A DNA stretch of 64,000 nucleotides from Phoenix dactylifera (GCF_009389715.1 NC_052392.1:29400592-29464591), one strand, 5' to 3'; positions 35,501-47,239 are shown, counted from the stretch's first letter. The notes: generated by a model from the sequence alone, not told the origin. Numbers and translations: made by a program.

Positions 35501-38500
35501 ATTTAGTGCTGGTCTTCATAGATCATTAATTTTAACTCTAATATGCTAAGTCAAGGAGCTTTACCATTCGAAAGATGAAGCTAGGCTGGCAAGCATGGTG
35601 CAGTGAATGGGCTAGGTTGGGCCTAGACCCATGTGAGCTGGGTCCAAGGTTTGCTGTGCCGCTTGGTACGAGGCGTATTGTACTATACCAGAAGAAAATC
35701 GATACGAAACACACATTTAAGTCAGTACAAATTTTGTACCGCTTGTACCGAGGCGTACTACCCTATACCAAAGCGTATCGAGGTACATACTGGTTCGTAC
35801 CGAAGCATACCAAGATGAAAATTGAGAAAAATAGTTAGAGAGTGATTTCGGCACAGAGGTGTACCATACCGTAGTGTACTGAACCGATAAGGTACTGATA
35901 TTGTAATCGATACCAAGATTGTGGACCATGGTTGGGTCAGTCATGGCCTTGCTTGTAAATATTTTTTATAAGTTTAAATTGATTCTTACTCTGAGTCTGG
36001 CACCAAATCTTGAGCATATGTCAGTATCTGGCACATGATGCTGAGCCCCAGGTCCAATTCCAAACCCTATCTGTCCCTAATCCTAGGTCCTAACTGGTCA
36101 ATCCTCTTAACTCCTATTTATGTTTCTAACATGTTTAGATCTGTTATTTTCCCACATTTTTGAGATCAAAATTTATGAAATTGTTAGTCATATATGACTC
36201 TTCTGCAACGAAGTTAGCTTTAAGGGGTTGCCCCACAATGGAAATGATTGGGCTTCATGACAGGTTGAAAAGGCTTTGTGAGGCCTCATGTTCTATGATA
36301 GAACATTAGAATGATGGATGGTGTCTTTTCCCATGCTTAGAAGGAATAGACAATTGGTAAAAAGCATCCTCCTTGCGAGTTACAATTTTTCTTCTTTATA
36401 TAGCTTTAATCACCTTAAGAATATTTTTCTACAAACCTGGGAAAGCTTCTTTTCAATGCTGTGTTTACCCCCTTCAGCATGATTCCCATCCTGTTTCTTA
36501 GTGGAACTCCAACAAACAACTAATTAACCTTTCAAGTACCATGTAATCTAAGAGTTTTTCTATTATATGTCTGTGTTTTGGGTGGGTATGATACTTGTAT
36601 GGATCTCTCTATAGGAATATAGTGTAATCTTGATAATTAATTGCAGTACAAGTTCAATAATTTTTAATCTAGGTGATTACTGTTTGTAGATAAGCTTATT
36701 TGATTCTTCAGATAGGAGATGGAAGAAACGTTAACTATGCTTATAGAAAAAACCTATTTTAACCTATTTTTTACATTCCTTGTCATCTTCTGATTAAATA
36801 ACATTGTTTCATAGGTTGTTTGTTGCTTACAAGGATCAATAAACTATGACAAGCTTGGAGCAAAATTACCTAGAGGTGTGCTGCTTGTGGGTCCTCCAGG
36901 AACTGGAAAAACATTACTAGCCCGTGCAGTAGCTGGAGAAGCAGGAGTTCCATTCTTTTCAGTTTCTGCTAGCGAGTTTGTAGAATTGTTTGTTGGAAGA
37001 GGAGCAGCACGCATAAGAGACCTTTTTAATGTGGCAAAAAAATGTGCACCATCTATAGTATTTATTGATGAGCTGGATGCAGTGGGAGGGAAGCGTGGTA
37101 AAAGTTTTAATGATGAGCGAGATCAAACATTGAACCAGGCATCCCTTTTAAATTTCCAAACCTATTCTTTTACTTCTTTGACAATTCATTTCTGTAAACA
37201 TGACTTGGTTTATGTATCTTTCCAGTTGCTGACAGAAATGGATGGATTTGAGTCAGACACCAAAGTGATTGTCATTGCAGCAACAAATAGGCCAGAAGCA
37301 TTAGATCCAGCTCTCTGCCGACCTGGTCGGTTCTCAAGGAAAGTTCTTGTTGGACAACCAGATTTGGATGGGCGGAAAAAGATTCTTTCTGTCCATCTAA
37401 GGGGAATACCTCTGGAGGAGGAATCCCAGATTATTTGCAACCTTATTGCATCTCTCACCCCAGGCTTTGTTGGTGCTGATCTAGCCAACATTGTAAATGA
37501 GGCTGCTCTGCTAGCTGCTCGAAGAGGTGAGGTCGTGTGCTCTTTTAAAATCATCATTGAGTATATTGATTACCGTTTGAGTTATCATATGATTATTTTT
37601 CCAGATCATTTTTTTTTGATACCATCTTGTGGATACATTGCTAGAAGTTCTGAGGGAAAAACTGTAATTTGCTTTCATTCTTTCTAATATTGGTATGTTG
37701 TTATACCTTTATCCTCGCGTGGTTTTATTTGCCTGTGTTTTGGTCTTTGCTTGGTAGATGATGCAGGTGCAACAAAATATCTTTATGAAAGATGAGGAGA
37801 AAAAAATCACAGGAGAACACCAAGAATGAGATATTGATGAAATTTCGGCTGTCTTTCCTTGTTCATAATGGTTATAAACTGCACATTATGTGTATCATGA
37901 ACCCAAATTGATGAATCTAACAAATTCTTTATTTTTGTTTATATATTTTGTATTTTTTTTAATGTTTGGTTCATATGAAGAGCTTCATCCATTATTGGTT
38001 CCTAGTTGTCGGACATGGTGGTGGGAATTTTTAGGGTTAAGAGGGGTCAAGTGGGGGAGAGGGAGAAGTTTTGGGAAGAGAGAAAGGAAGAGTGAGGTTG
38101 GGGAAGTTTGGTGGGTTGAGCCTCATCTGAACCCTAATATATTACTGGATCAAACTGATTTGAATTATCCTAGTGGGGTCACTGAACAGGAAGTTACCTA
38201 CAAGATGTGGATGATCAGATTGGATTTGGATTGAATCTGGGTCCTGAGTAGATCGACATTATTATACCCGATTATTAGGAAGGCTATCAAAGCTGAATGT
38301 AAGGTTCATATCCAAGTCCAAGAGATCACATATAGCCACACTAAGTAGGAGCATGGGCATAGGACTAAATGGGTCATTTGTGAACAAGATTCATTTAATT
38401 GAAGCATTTGACGTGATAAACCACAATCTGTATTAGTTAGAAACTACATATTATTATGACCAAAAGAAATTTAAAGACTGGACAACTAGTGTGGGACAGG

Positions 38501-39653
38501 CCTGCAAAGAAGAGTTAGGCTGACTTTAATATGTCTTGAAAGTGCTAATATAAGATGGTTATGGTCTTAAAATATTTCTTATATTGTGCCTCTAGAAGTA
38601 TTTTTCTTCTGACACTTCGAGCGGAAACTTGAATTGGATCATTTGAAGGATTAGAGGCCTTTTTGTTGTTGTTAAATAAATTCTCTCTTGTCCATTAAGA
38701 TGAAGTCATGCTGTATTCCTCTCCTTGTACCTTTTGTTTATTTCTGACTGTTCCTTGTTAGTTTTGTTCTTAAAAAAAAGAAAAACTGGCTTCTTTGGTT
38801 ATCTTTTCTTCTTCTTGGCTGACTGTACCCAAAATTCAACATCATATTTTATGATGTTAGAATGAGCTGAGGGGTATGATCACATGGAAGTGGGACTGCT
38901 CCTGATTGTAAGAGGCAACCTTGGTAATGGATGTGCTGATCTGGTTATCCTCCTGCTCTATATTAATAACTATCACCTACCTCAGCTAATGCCATCTGTG
39001 TGTAATATGAGAAAGGTGGAAATGTGAGGGGATATTTATGGGAGTTGAGAGGGAAACCCATCGGTAAAAGTGTTATAAATTTATATGGATAGGAAAACTA
39101 TGCCATTTCATGGATACGGAAACATGCAAGGAGATGGAGATTCAAAAAATGAATCATACAGCTGAAACTAATAGTGCTATAACTTTGTTACTTGAGTGGA
39201 GCTGCATGCTAAATAGTAAACAGAAACTTCTCTAAGCCTGTCCATGGGTGACCTAGATTTTGTAATCTTTGGCTGACATATATAGTGCGTACATTGTGTG
39301 TGATCATTCATGTAATAGTTTTGTTGTGACATGGTGATTGTGCATAAGCTTCTTCATCTTTCTTGCTTTTACTGCCATCTCATTATTTTTTTGATATATT
39401 AAAATATTCACAAACTTTGTAGATGGCAAATCTGTAGCTTTCTTGATGTGCAGGTGGTGAGACTGTGACCCGAGAAGATGTAATGGAGGCAATTGAACGA
39501 GCTAAGTATGGAATTAATGACAGACGATTGACACCCAGTACACTAAGCAAGGGTCTTGGTAAATTGTTTCCATGGATGCCTTCTTTAGTGGGAAGGGATG
39601 GACCACGAGATGATGGTTTAGGAAATGTGATGGGCTACCAGGCTTTAAGCTAA
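32509..39653 (+). CDS. FTSHI3: Probable inactive FtsH-like AAA protein, plastid (FTSHI3-like)
   Basis: Exons 32509-33552, 36815-37138, 37226-37526 and 39454-39653 join in frame to 622 codons, the length I recall for Arabidopsis FTSHI3. The N-terminus is basic and Ser-rich, fitting a plastid transit peptide. Hydrophobic segments at about 150-168 and 291-311 are likely membrane spans. The AAA domain has Walker A GPPGTGKT (374-381), the FVGRG pore-loop region, Walker B IVFIDE (429-434) and the second region of homology ([12 protein letters not shown]...RPGRFSR). After ERAKYGIND the protein ends about 45 residues on, so the whole M41 protease domain with its HEXXH zinc site is absent; ATP-driven remodelling without proteolysis is expected. 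Introns 1 and 3 are long (3.3 and 1.9 kb). Intron 2 is GC-AG. Family and length agree well; orthology to FTSHI3 is inferred. Confidence 0.92.
35640..35930. repeat. Degenerate 'gtaccg'-motif repeat in intron 1 of the FtsH-like gene
   Basis: A patch dense in gtaccg/cgtac-type words ('tgtaccgaggcgtacta', 'cgtatcgaggtac', 'gttcgtaccgaagcatacc') that read similarly on both strands. The surrounding intron is otherwise ordinary. Confidence 0.45.
37139..37225 (+). other. GC-AG intron, 87 bp, open in frame
   Basis: The exon ends AACCAG and the intron starts GCATCC; the acceptor is CTTTCCAG/TTGCTG. Splicing restores the invariant FtsH stretch [12 protein letters not shown]. No GT lies at the junction. 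The intron is exactly 29 codons long with no in-frame stop, so a retained transcript would read through with a 29-residue insert inside the AAA domain. Confidence 0.85.
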
Positions 39654-39899
39654 TGGTAATCATGTTGAGGTATGCTGGTGCTTTTAATGTTGAAGTATAA
39701 CATGATGTTTCAGTTAAATTTTTCATTGCAGTTAAGAAATGTTGACGTACAAGCCATTGTCTCTGGGTTTTCATTGCCATTACATTATTAGGTCTCCTTA
39801 GAGCAGTTATGTGGTAAATCATATATAATTTAAAATATGAAGATGCAAGAAGCAAAACCATGTTAATTTGATCTTTATTAATTTTTTATACTTTGATGA

Positions 39900-40340
39900 T
39901 GAGGGGCAAATATAATCCTGATTAGCTTAATAGCATACTTCCCAACTTTGAGCCAAGTTCTTTAATATATATACACCAAATGAAGGCTTTGCTTGCACAG
40001 AGCTATCCACTCGCCACAAAAGGTGTATAACCCATGGATTACTCAAATCAATGTATTAATTAAATCCTTCTCTCATTTTTATTATCCTTAATAAGGTGAA
40101 AGCCATGTATTGATTAAATCAACGTATTAATTAAAGTCATGTATTAATTACAGGATATGGAATGATGGTTTTTAACTGCTTGCTAGACGCTAATAAGTGA
40201 TGAGATTTAAATCCTTCTCATATTCCACATTATCATTAATATGGTAACTGCTGTGTATTAACTAAATCAATGGGACAAGAGAGCTGATATTGAAAATGTA
40301 AACAAATAATTGCAGGTTATAGAATGATGGTTTTTAATTT
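39900..40340. repeat. Degenerate tandem duplication 3' of the FtsH-like gene
   Basis: The ordered phrases 'aaatccttctc', 'cat(g)tattaattaa', 'ggatatggaatgatggtttttaa' near 40065-40170 recur near 40208-40340. Non-coding. Confidence 0.45.
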
Positions 40341-41049
40341 GTTATATAAACATTATTACAATTAGAAAAGAATTTATGTAACAATTGAAATAAACGTATC
40401 AACCATTCATAATTTATTTAATACAATAGAATACTTATATATGACAGAAGAAAATATGTAAATGAATGTATTTAATTTATTTTGAAAATATATTTAATAT
40501 CGTATATAACAATTATATGTTTATAATTTACTTTTAACTCAAACTCAATCTAGTCTACACATCTGTGTTCTTGAAATTTATTATAATGAATACTCTAGCC
40601 TACACTTATGTAATTTACTCCACGGCTTCAAGTAATAGTTGTTACAATGTTGTAATGGAGCCATAATGGTTTTGAAAAATCTATATAATATTTTAAATAT
40701 AATTTATTGGACTGCTATATTATATTTCAGTAACAATTTGAAAACAAATAAAAAAAATCTTATTTATGCATCGCGTGGGTTAGATGCTAGTTTTAAATCT
40801 AATTTCTTTACTGTTGGTGATGTTTTCTAGATGTATGTATAATGTGATAAAGAAGAAACAAATCAAAACCCTTTCTGATTAGATCTTTACCCTTATGATT
40901 GTTGGAGGTTGTATTATGTGGATATTATAGGCAATGGTTATTTATGGAAAACCATCTGAAGAAGAATATGAAAGTCTTATGCTGCCATGATTAGAATCGT
41001 GAGATGAAAGGATCTATCTTTTCTACTTGACGTGTATTACTATTGTTTT

Positions 41050-41460
41050 TCTTCCTTTTTTTGATATAAGGGAGGCAATGCCTCCCAATTTTTGAAAGGA
41101 AGGAAAGAAAAAGTGGGGTTGGGGGGGAGAACAGATTGCCCAGGAGGCACGAAGTCACCAGCGAGCGGATCTTACACCAAAGTCTAGGGAAACATAAAAC
41201 TTGCTGATTACATTAAATACACCAGCCAATCATCAGATATAGGGTAGACATTAGAACTGTAGTATGCGATGCCGATTTGTTTGAAAAATTCTGGCATTCC
41301 ATTCCTTCCGACAGGTCCACAACAGTTCCTGCTGCTAGCTGATTGAAGGCAGGATGCATGTCCTTAGGAATGAAGCTAGGTCTCCAGCTTGTGCATGGTG
41401 CCTTGTAGAGCTTTGTTTTGGTCAACTATTTGATGGTCTACTGCCATGTATTGGCATCAA
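41050..41460 (-). mobile_element. Probable LINE 3'-end fragment
   Basis: A T-run (minus-strand A-tail) near 41055 is followed by 'ggaggcaatgcctccc', a small inverted repeat also seen in variant form behind the tail-like sequence near 46420. No coding domain was recognised, so the call rests on structure. Confidence 0.3.
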
Positions 41461-41496
41461 AAAAATTTTTCTGTCTTCTTCAGATGGATTATGCTT

Positions 41497-41700
41497 ATAT
41501 TTATTTATTTATTTATTGTGATGATGGAAGAAAAGGAGGGATAGGGGGCTGGTTGGTAGGATTACAGAGGCAGTAACCTTTTCTAACCAAGAAGTGCCTT
41601 GTGCCTGGCAGGACCGCTTGCTTCTAATAATCTGTTCAAAAAATATACCAAATCTCCAACATACCCATAAGATATTCATATGAGCATTCATCTTTGGATG
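41497..41700 (-). mobile_element. Possible second LINE 3'-end fragment
   Basis: A (TTTA)n tract at about 41498-41516 followed by G-rich sequence resembles the start of the LINE at 45200. Low confidence. Confidence 0.25.
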
Positions 41701-42850
41701 CGCTAGTGAAACTTTAGCTCTTACTCATGAATGATCTGATCATTCAAATATAATTGTCCTATACAATAATGCAGTAGATGAAATTGACATCATGCAGTCT
41801 GCCAGCTACCAGTCACATACATATTGAGGCTGCATTACAAAGTTGAATGCTTTTGCTGAATGATCTGCACATGTTGTTAGAATATGAGTGCAGAGTCAAA
41901 TCCTCAATACGAAATGTTGTTAGAATCTGTTCACCTTGCCATAAATCCGTTCCAGAAAAATTCAAGGCTCCTCCATATACTCTCAGGCTCCGGCGAGTTT
42001 CTGGCATTGCTAATTCATTGTTACTCCAATGACACTGATTCACAACTTTGCCCTCCCCAGTGAAGAGTTCGATGTTGAAGAGGATGAAATAAGTGAATGT
42101 TGAGGATGATGGCCTTATGGTTTTATAGGAAAAGTAATGAAATTTTCACGAACTTAGTAAGTAGATTAAATGAAGAAGACTTCAACAGTCCAACCCCGAG
42201 GTGAATGCGTGAATCAAGTTGTGATGAAGGTTAGTAAGGGAAGTCTATCATTCCCAGAAGAAGGTAAAGGAAGTCTATATGGGGAAATTAATCATCTTGA
42301 ATAGGGTCTTGCATCTTCTTTGCTGGGTTTGTTATCTATTTGTGCATTGGGAGTCTCTCCAGGGAGATGATTTGGGTTGGCTTTTATTACAGGGAATACT
42401 CCTTGGCATAGATTTTGATGAGCAGAATGCTTAGCTAAGATAAAATTGCAGTGGACTCTTAATCTTTAAGAATGTTATTATTCGAATAATCTGTGTTTTC
42501 TTGCCATCGTAATCTGAAAAACAAATTTGAAGGACTCAATCGTGAAATAGACTGATTTTAAACATGCATAATATGTGATAAAATACAGGCAAAGATACGT
42601 GGCTTTCTCTTAATTGGAATCATATTAAATTATTAAGCATTGTTTAAAAACGGAAATTTCTTGTCCTCTCAATCTTTTACTAGTATCTTCTTTTCAAGAC
42701 AAACTTTAGAGTAGGATCCAAGACACGTTATTTCCATTAAAAAACAATATATCTGAGACACATCGCACATCATTAATTCATTATTGGAAGTTTTGAATGT
42801 ATAAAACCGTGAGCTACTCCTGCACTGAATAATTAAATTGATAATCTAAG
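41701..42850. other. Intergenic, no gene recognised
   Basis: AT-rich non-coding sequence before the DUF1262 pseudogene. Confidence 0.45.
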
Positions 42851-42854
42851 GAAA

Positions 42855-43645
42855 GCGTAAGGGGTGACATCACTTGGATATCTCAACGTTTATTCCAAAC
42901 TTTTTCTTGACATGAATTTAATTGCTGAGCACCATGATTTGATGGTGGAAGTTTTCAGGAAACGCGCTAACATGTTCCAAAGAGGAGGACAAGACAACAA
43001 TGCTGCCTCCGCTGATGTGCAAACGATGTGAATCCAAAAGCTTTTGATCATAAAGACTAAGCAAGGGGAGATACATAGGTGCCCTCCCTGCTTGCTGAGG
43101 AGAGTCCTGGAGGGTCAATGTTTCAAAGCCTAAGAATTATATCTTAAGCGAGACGTTCTCATATATTTTATTCATTTAAGTCTTAGTATTCTTGCCAAAT
43201 TAAAGACCAGATTCATTTAATTGTAACACAAGTATCATAAATCCAATCATAAATACTATAATCAATTCATGGTCAATTCAAATGGATCTGTATTGCAGTA
43301 TTATCTAATCTATATATGTGATAGGCTGAGTTTGCTCTAATACTATTTATAACAAAATAGGATTTCATTCAAAAGACTAGGTAAATGGTGTTATCTAGAT
43401 TTATAAGCCTTGTATAAATATCTAAGATCTAACTAGTATATAATTAATGTGGAACTAAATACATGCCATATGGCCCTTTTCATTCCTTGTGCTTGTAAGA
43501 GAGGAGCTTGAAAGATCAATTGAAGCATTCTGTGAGATGAGTTGCGAGCAATTTTAGAAAGAAGTATGCATGCGGAGAATATATAGTGAAGTGAAGTTCA
43601 TGGAAGTGAATGCTAGTATTCAAATGAGAATAAATAAAATCATCT
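42855..43645 (+). pseudogene. DUF1262 pseudogene fragment, interrupted by a repeat
   Basis: 42855-42950 aligns to the intron and acceptor of the DUF1262 gene at 54809 ('tttattccaaactt.ttcttgacatgaatt'). 42950-43155 aligns to the start of its exon 2, with the same 'tccaaagaggaggacaagacaac' and 'gcttttgatcataa.ga' blocks. After an inserted repeat (43155-43480), 43485-43645 aligns to 55585-55740, including 'ggaagtgaat.ctagt'. Indels and stops break the frame, and exon 1 is missing. It is an old member of the tandem cluster. Confidence 0.85.
43155..43480. repeat. Dispersed repeat inserted in the DUF1262 pseudogene
   Basis: DUF1262 homology stops near 43155 and resumes near 43480. The inserted block matches the repeat at 8050-8485 in order ('aatccaatcataaatact', 'attgcagtatt.tctaatctat', 'tttataacaaaataggatttcattcaaaagactag', 'aatgtggaactaaatac'). 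The interruption defines its approximate ends. Confidence 0.7.
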
Positions 43646-43730
43646 ATTAGTGTGGGATCATACCATTAGGAGTATTCTAATATTCCATGTGCGTCATGTA
43701 TGCTTATGTGTTATTTGCTATGCATGCCGG
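43640..43730 (+). repeat. DUF1262 downstream flank copy
   Basis: 'gaataaataaaat.' through 'attccatg.gcgtcatgt.tg' aligns to 53248-53330 and 59852-59935, the sequence just after DUF1262 3'-end remnants. It ties the pseudogene to the later duplicated units. Confidence 0.65.
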
Positions 43731-44437
43731 CGTTTACTAGATACTAGCTGTAGACCCATGCTTACATGGGATTTGGCATGCAAACACAGTTTGTGAATAT
43801 TGTTAAGTTTTGATTTAGTTACAAAAAAATATTTTTTTATTATAAATAATAAGTTAGATGTTGCATGTATCGTTAACTAATGCTTGCATATGTAAACAAC
43901 AACAACAAAAAAAAAAAAGAAAAATCTAATTCTTGCATAGTTATGGCCATGAGTAATCGCTTCATAGTAAATAGTCATAGAAAGAGAGGAATTTGTATAT
44001 AGCAAATAAGAAATATATATTTACATACCATAATGCTTGCTGGCTATGTAAATTTTGAAGAGGTGGAACCCTTCTCATGACTATGGCGGCCATTTTATAT
44101 TCCACTTCCTTAAACATTATTTGTTGTCGTCAATATCGAGAGTCTATTTATTAGTTCAAATATATAGGCAATGTACCTGACATAGAAGATAAAAAGAAAA
44201 AAACTGAAGAAGATGAAGAGGTTGGAGCATCTTAATTATTAGTTTTTTAATCCATTGATATGTGCCATTTTTAAAATTAGATTAACACCTACCCTTTTCT
44301 TAAGAATTGTTTGTTGAATCTATAATATATACTTGGCAATTGTACTTGCAATCTTAGTGACAAGATCAATTTTTATATTATATCATATAAAATTTTAAGG
44401 GGATCGTTCAATCTATGCTAAAATGAAGGTATTTGAA

Positions 44438-44580
44438 ATTTTATTAGAAAAGATTAATAGGTGGCTTTATCTTAAGATATTTTTATATTTGGGGATTCTT
44501 AATTTTTTCAAAATTACTTGCATGGGAAATTTTATTAGAAAAGATTAATAGGTGGCTTTATCTTAAGATATTTTTATACT
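44438..44580. repeat. Tandem duplication of ~88 bp
   Basis: 'gaaattttattagaaaagattaataggtggctttatcttaagatatttttata' occurs at 44438 and again at about 44526, nearly unchanged. Confidence 0.85.
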
Positions 44581-44921
44581 GAGTAGATGGCAAGCTTTGA
44601 AAATTTTGATTTGGGATGTTCATACATGAAATTACATATTTCAACTGGGATTTGGGATGGGCGATCTCATAAATTTAACAATTTATCATTACCCATTAGT
44701 CTTATATAAAATCAGTCAAATAATGATCATTATTTATAATATTATAAATATAGCATTCATCAGTCTTACATAAAATCTGTCAAAAGGGATTTATCATTAT
44801 TTATAATATTATATAAGTTGAGGAAGATGAAGAGGCTGGAGGTGGGATTTATCATCATTTAATAGGTGGCTTTGCTATGTACATTTGGCAACATTATATG
44901 CAACCTCTCCTCAAAGACCAA

Positions 44922-44924
<3 letters not shown>

Positions 44925-44960
<36 letters not shown>
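44925..44960. repeat. (TA)n microsatellite
   Basis: About 18 uninterrupted TA dinucleotides. It sits just left of the orphan DUF1262 promoter copy. Confidence 0.95.
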
Positions 44961-45199
44961 CCCCCTCAAGGAATTGGATAATATTTGGCAATAGAAGAAA
45001 AATCCTCTTATCCTTGCCATGCTCGCATACTCAATCACAATCAAAATTATAGAATTAATTAATACATAATACGGTGTGCAGACTTTGTCATCAAATTCTA
45101 CTTTGAGAAAACGAATTCAAACAAGCTCGTATAACCAGATTTATTAAAATAATTAACGCATAACCTAAGGAAACTTTGTGGAACGGCAATATGATAGCC

Positions 45200-46325
45200 T
45201 TTTTTTATTTATTTTGAAAAGAAAGTAGAGGGAGAATGAAGCTTCCCCCTATTTATTAATAGAATAAGTTATGCATGAAAGGTGGTTATGTACAAAGGAA
45301 AGAAGGAAACAGAGCCACCAACAAAGTTCACCCTGGGGGGGGGGGGGGGGGGGGGGGGGGGTTACGTGCCAAGGTCACAAGGCCATTCCATAACCTCTGA
45401 TAACAATCTAGTTTTTTCCTAGATGACAAAGTGCTGCCAACCGTACAGTTTGCAATGCTTTTTGAGTTGCGTAAAGAGAGGTCTTTTTGGTGAAGATTTT
45501 TGCATTTTATTTTTCCAGATTGTCCAACATAGAGATATACTAAATTGGTCTCCTGCTTTCCTCAATGAAGGCTAAATCTTTCGTTGCCTCCAACTGGTCC
45601 AAGGATCATGCATGTTTGAAGGCCATCTTGTAAGTTTTAATTGAATTTTGATGGAGTTCCACAAACTATGGGCCAAGGGGCATTTGGTAAATAAACGAGA
45701 AACAAACTCCTTTGAGCTACCTATAAGACAATCTTGACTAAGCTAACTTTTTCTTAGCCAACACTTCTCTGGTGTGGAGTTTGATCAGCAAAGAAAGCCA
45801 AAGAAATATCTTGACCTTTTCTAGGGTAAATGAGGCCGCCATTGTTGACGAACTTGTAATAGGACAAGACATCATTCTGAGTAAGCTTCCAGGTGGGTGC
45901 ACAATCTTGACTTTCTAACTTTTCTTAGCCAGCACTTCTCTGATGTGGGGTTTGTTAAGCAAGGAAAGCCAAAGAAATATCTCGACGTTTTCGAGGGTAG
46001 TTGCCTCCCATATGAATTTATAATATAGGCAAATGATGCGGCCATTGTTGACGACCTTGTAATAGGAATTAATTGAGAAGACATCATTCTGAGTAAGCTT
46101 CCAGGTGGGTACATCGGCAAATCTCAATGATTTGAGATAGGAAAGAATGCCCAGAAGTGTCTACTAACCCAGCTTGCAGCCTAGTCAATGGTGGGCCTCT
46201 AAGCTTAATTTTCTAATTGAGGGACCGAGAGATAACTGAACAATTTGGCTTTAAGCCCCTGGACAAAAGGTCATCAAAGAGAGACGCAAGTAGCACTCTA
46301 CATACCCAAGTGTCCTCTCAAACTC
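45200..46325 (-). mobile_element. 5'-truncated LINE with 11-bp target duplication
   Basis: Perfect direct repeats ATATGATAGCC lie at 45189-45199 and 46326-46336. The left end starts with a T-rich tail (minus-strand poly-A). On the minus strand 46127-45915 encodes VNNGRIICLYYKFIWEATTLENVEIFLWLSL in which the KIxWxxxxxxxVxIFLWL pattern matches the zinc-binding region after LINE reverse transcriptases. Internally ~190 bp are duplicated (45745-45915 and 45925-46115). Both target copies are perfect, and the site before insertion is known from the paralogous promoters at 54.58 kb and 62.90 kb. Confidence 0.85.
45335..45361 (+). repeat. Poly-G run of 27
   Basis: An unbroken run of 27 G in otherwise mixed sequence inside the LINE. 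It may be a true homopolymer or a collapsed or filled assembly position. Confidence 0.9.
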
Positions 46326-46410
46326 ATATGATAGCCATTTAGATATCCTGACCTCTATAAACATTTTTTTCACAAAAAAAATGGTGAACTTTATTCAAAC
46401 CTGAGGAAAC

Positions 46411-46680
46411 TTCCTCTCTCTTTTGAATGATAATGGGAGGCAAACGCCCCCCAGATTTTCTAAGAGACAGAAGAAAAGAATGTACGGAGTAGGCTAAGCT
46501 CCAGAAATAGCTGAGATTAAGTACAACGGTAACTCGCCTTTTGACATGAAACAAAAAAAGAGAACAGCAAACAAAATTCAAGTCTTCCGGAGACACAGAA
46601 CGGAGCTCCTGGCAAGATAATAAAAGAACCGAAGATAAAGTGGGAACTGAAGCCGCTGGGTGGTGGTAAACACTTATGAG
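46411..46680 (-). mobile_element. Possible LINE 3'-end fragment nested in the orphan promoter
   Basis: DUF1262 upstream homology stops near 46410. The following 'ataatgggaggcaaacgcccccca' resembles the inverted-repeat block near 41080. No coding domain was seen. Confidence 0.3.
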
Positions 46681-46929
46681 GGATTCAGGATGTAGGGTAC
46701 GTGCCTCCGTTCCCGTTCTGCATGCCGTGCCGATCGATTCAATTCAGCTACCACCATCACAGTACAGTCTCTTTGATAGCATTTCATCCAAAAATCCATT
46801 GAAGGCTAACTACCAGTGGATAGGTGGAGAAGCGTCTTCAGGCAATTCGAGGCCATGTCATGGGCATCCGAGAGAGTGGCACTGCAAAGATGAAACATAC
46901 TCTGAAGATTTCTGAAGGATAGGATTCTG

Positions 46930-47235
46930 CTATGGGGATCGAGGGGATCCACGGTCTCGGGCATCCTGTCAGGGGGATGCGATTGCTTCTCGACATTTGC
47001 CCTCTCTTAGGTGAATGCGCTGCCTTTCGGGCTACCCATGTCTTCAGAAAGGGCAACAACACGGCGGATTGGGAGACATCCTATGCGTCTCATCACTCCG
47101 GAGACTTTATTTGGAAAAACCACATCTCTGCTTTGTCTTCTTTGCATTTTTTTCTATTATCTGACTCTTTAGCTGCACTTGTATCCGTTGTGTGTGATCT
47201 GCCGATGTACCAAAAAAAAAAGAAAAAAAAAAAGA
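46930..47235 (+). mobile_element. LINE 3' fragment with RNase H C-terminus and poly-A tail
   Basis: The plus strand encodes ATHVFRKGNNTADWETSYA near 47025, the C-terminal RNase H motif (AAHVxREANxAADxLAS) of plant LINEs, then ~130 bases of 3' UTR and an A-rich tail at 47211-47235. The 5' side is truncated. Confidence 0.7.
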
Positions 47236-47239
47236 TAGA

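Larger units (their letters stand above)
44966..46410 (+). promoter_or_regulatory. Orphan copy of the DUF1262 upstream region, split by a LINE
   Basis: 44966-45199 aligns to 54346-54580 ('tcaagga.ttggataat.tttgg', 'caaacaagctcgta.', 'attaaaataattaac.cataacct'). 46326-46410 continues the alignment to 54578-54650 ('tgatagcca..tag..atcctgacctctata', 'ttcaaacctg.ggaa.cttcctc'). The middle (45200-46325) is a LINE. No DUF1262 coding sequence follows, so this promoter has lost its gene. Confidence 0.8.

Noticed and set aside
37139..37225. Treating 36878-37687 as one continuous exon
   Set aside because: Reading through would put 29 foreign residues into the invariant [12 protein letters not shown] stretch, and past 37526 it leaves FtsH homology, while GC-AG and GT-AG splicing restore the family sequence.
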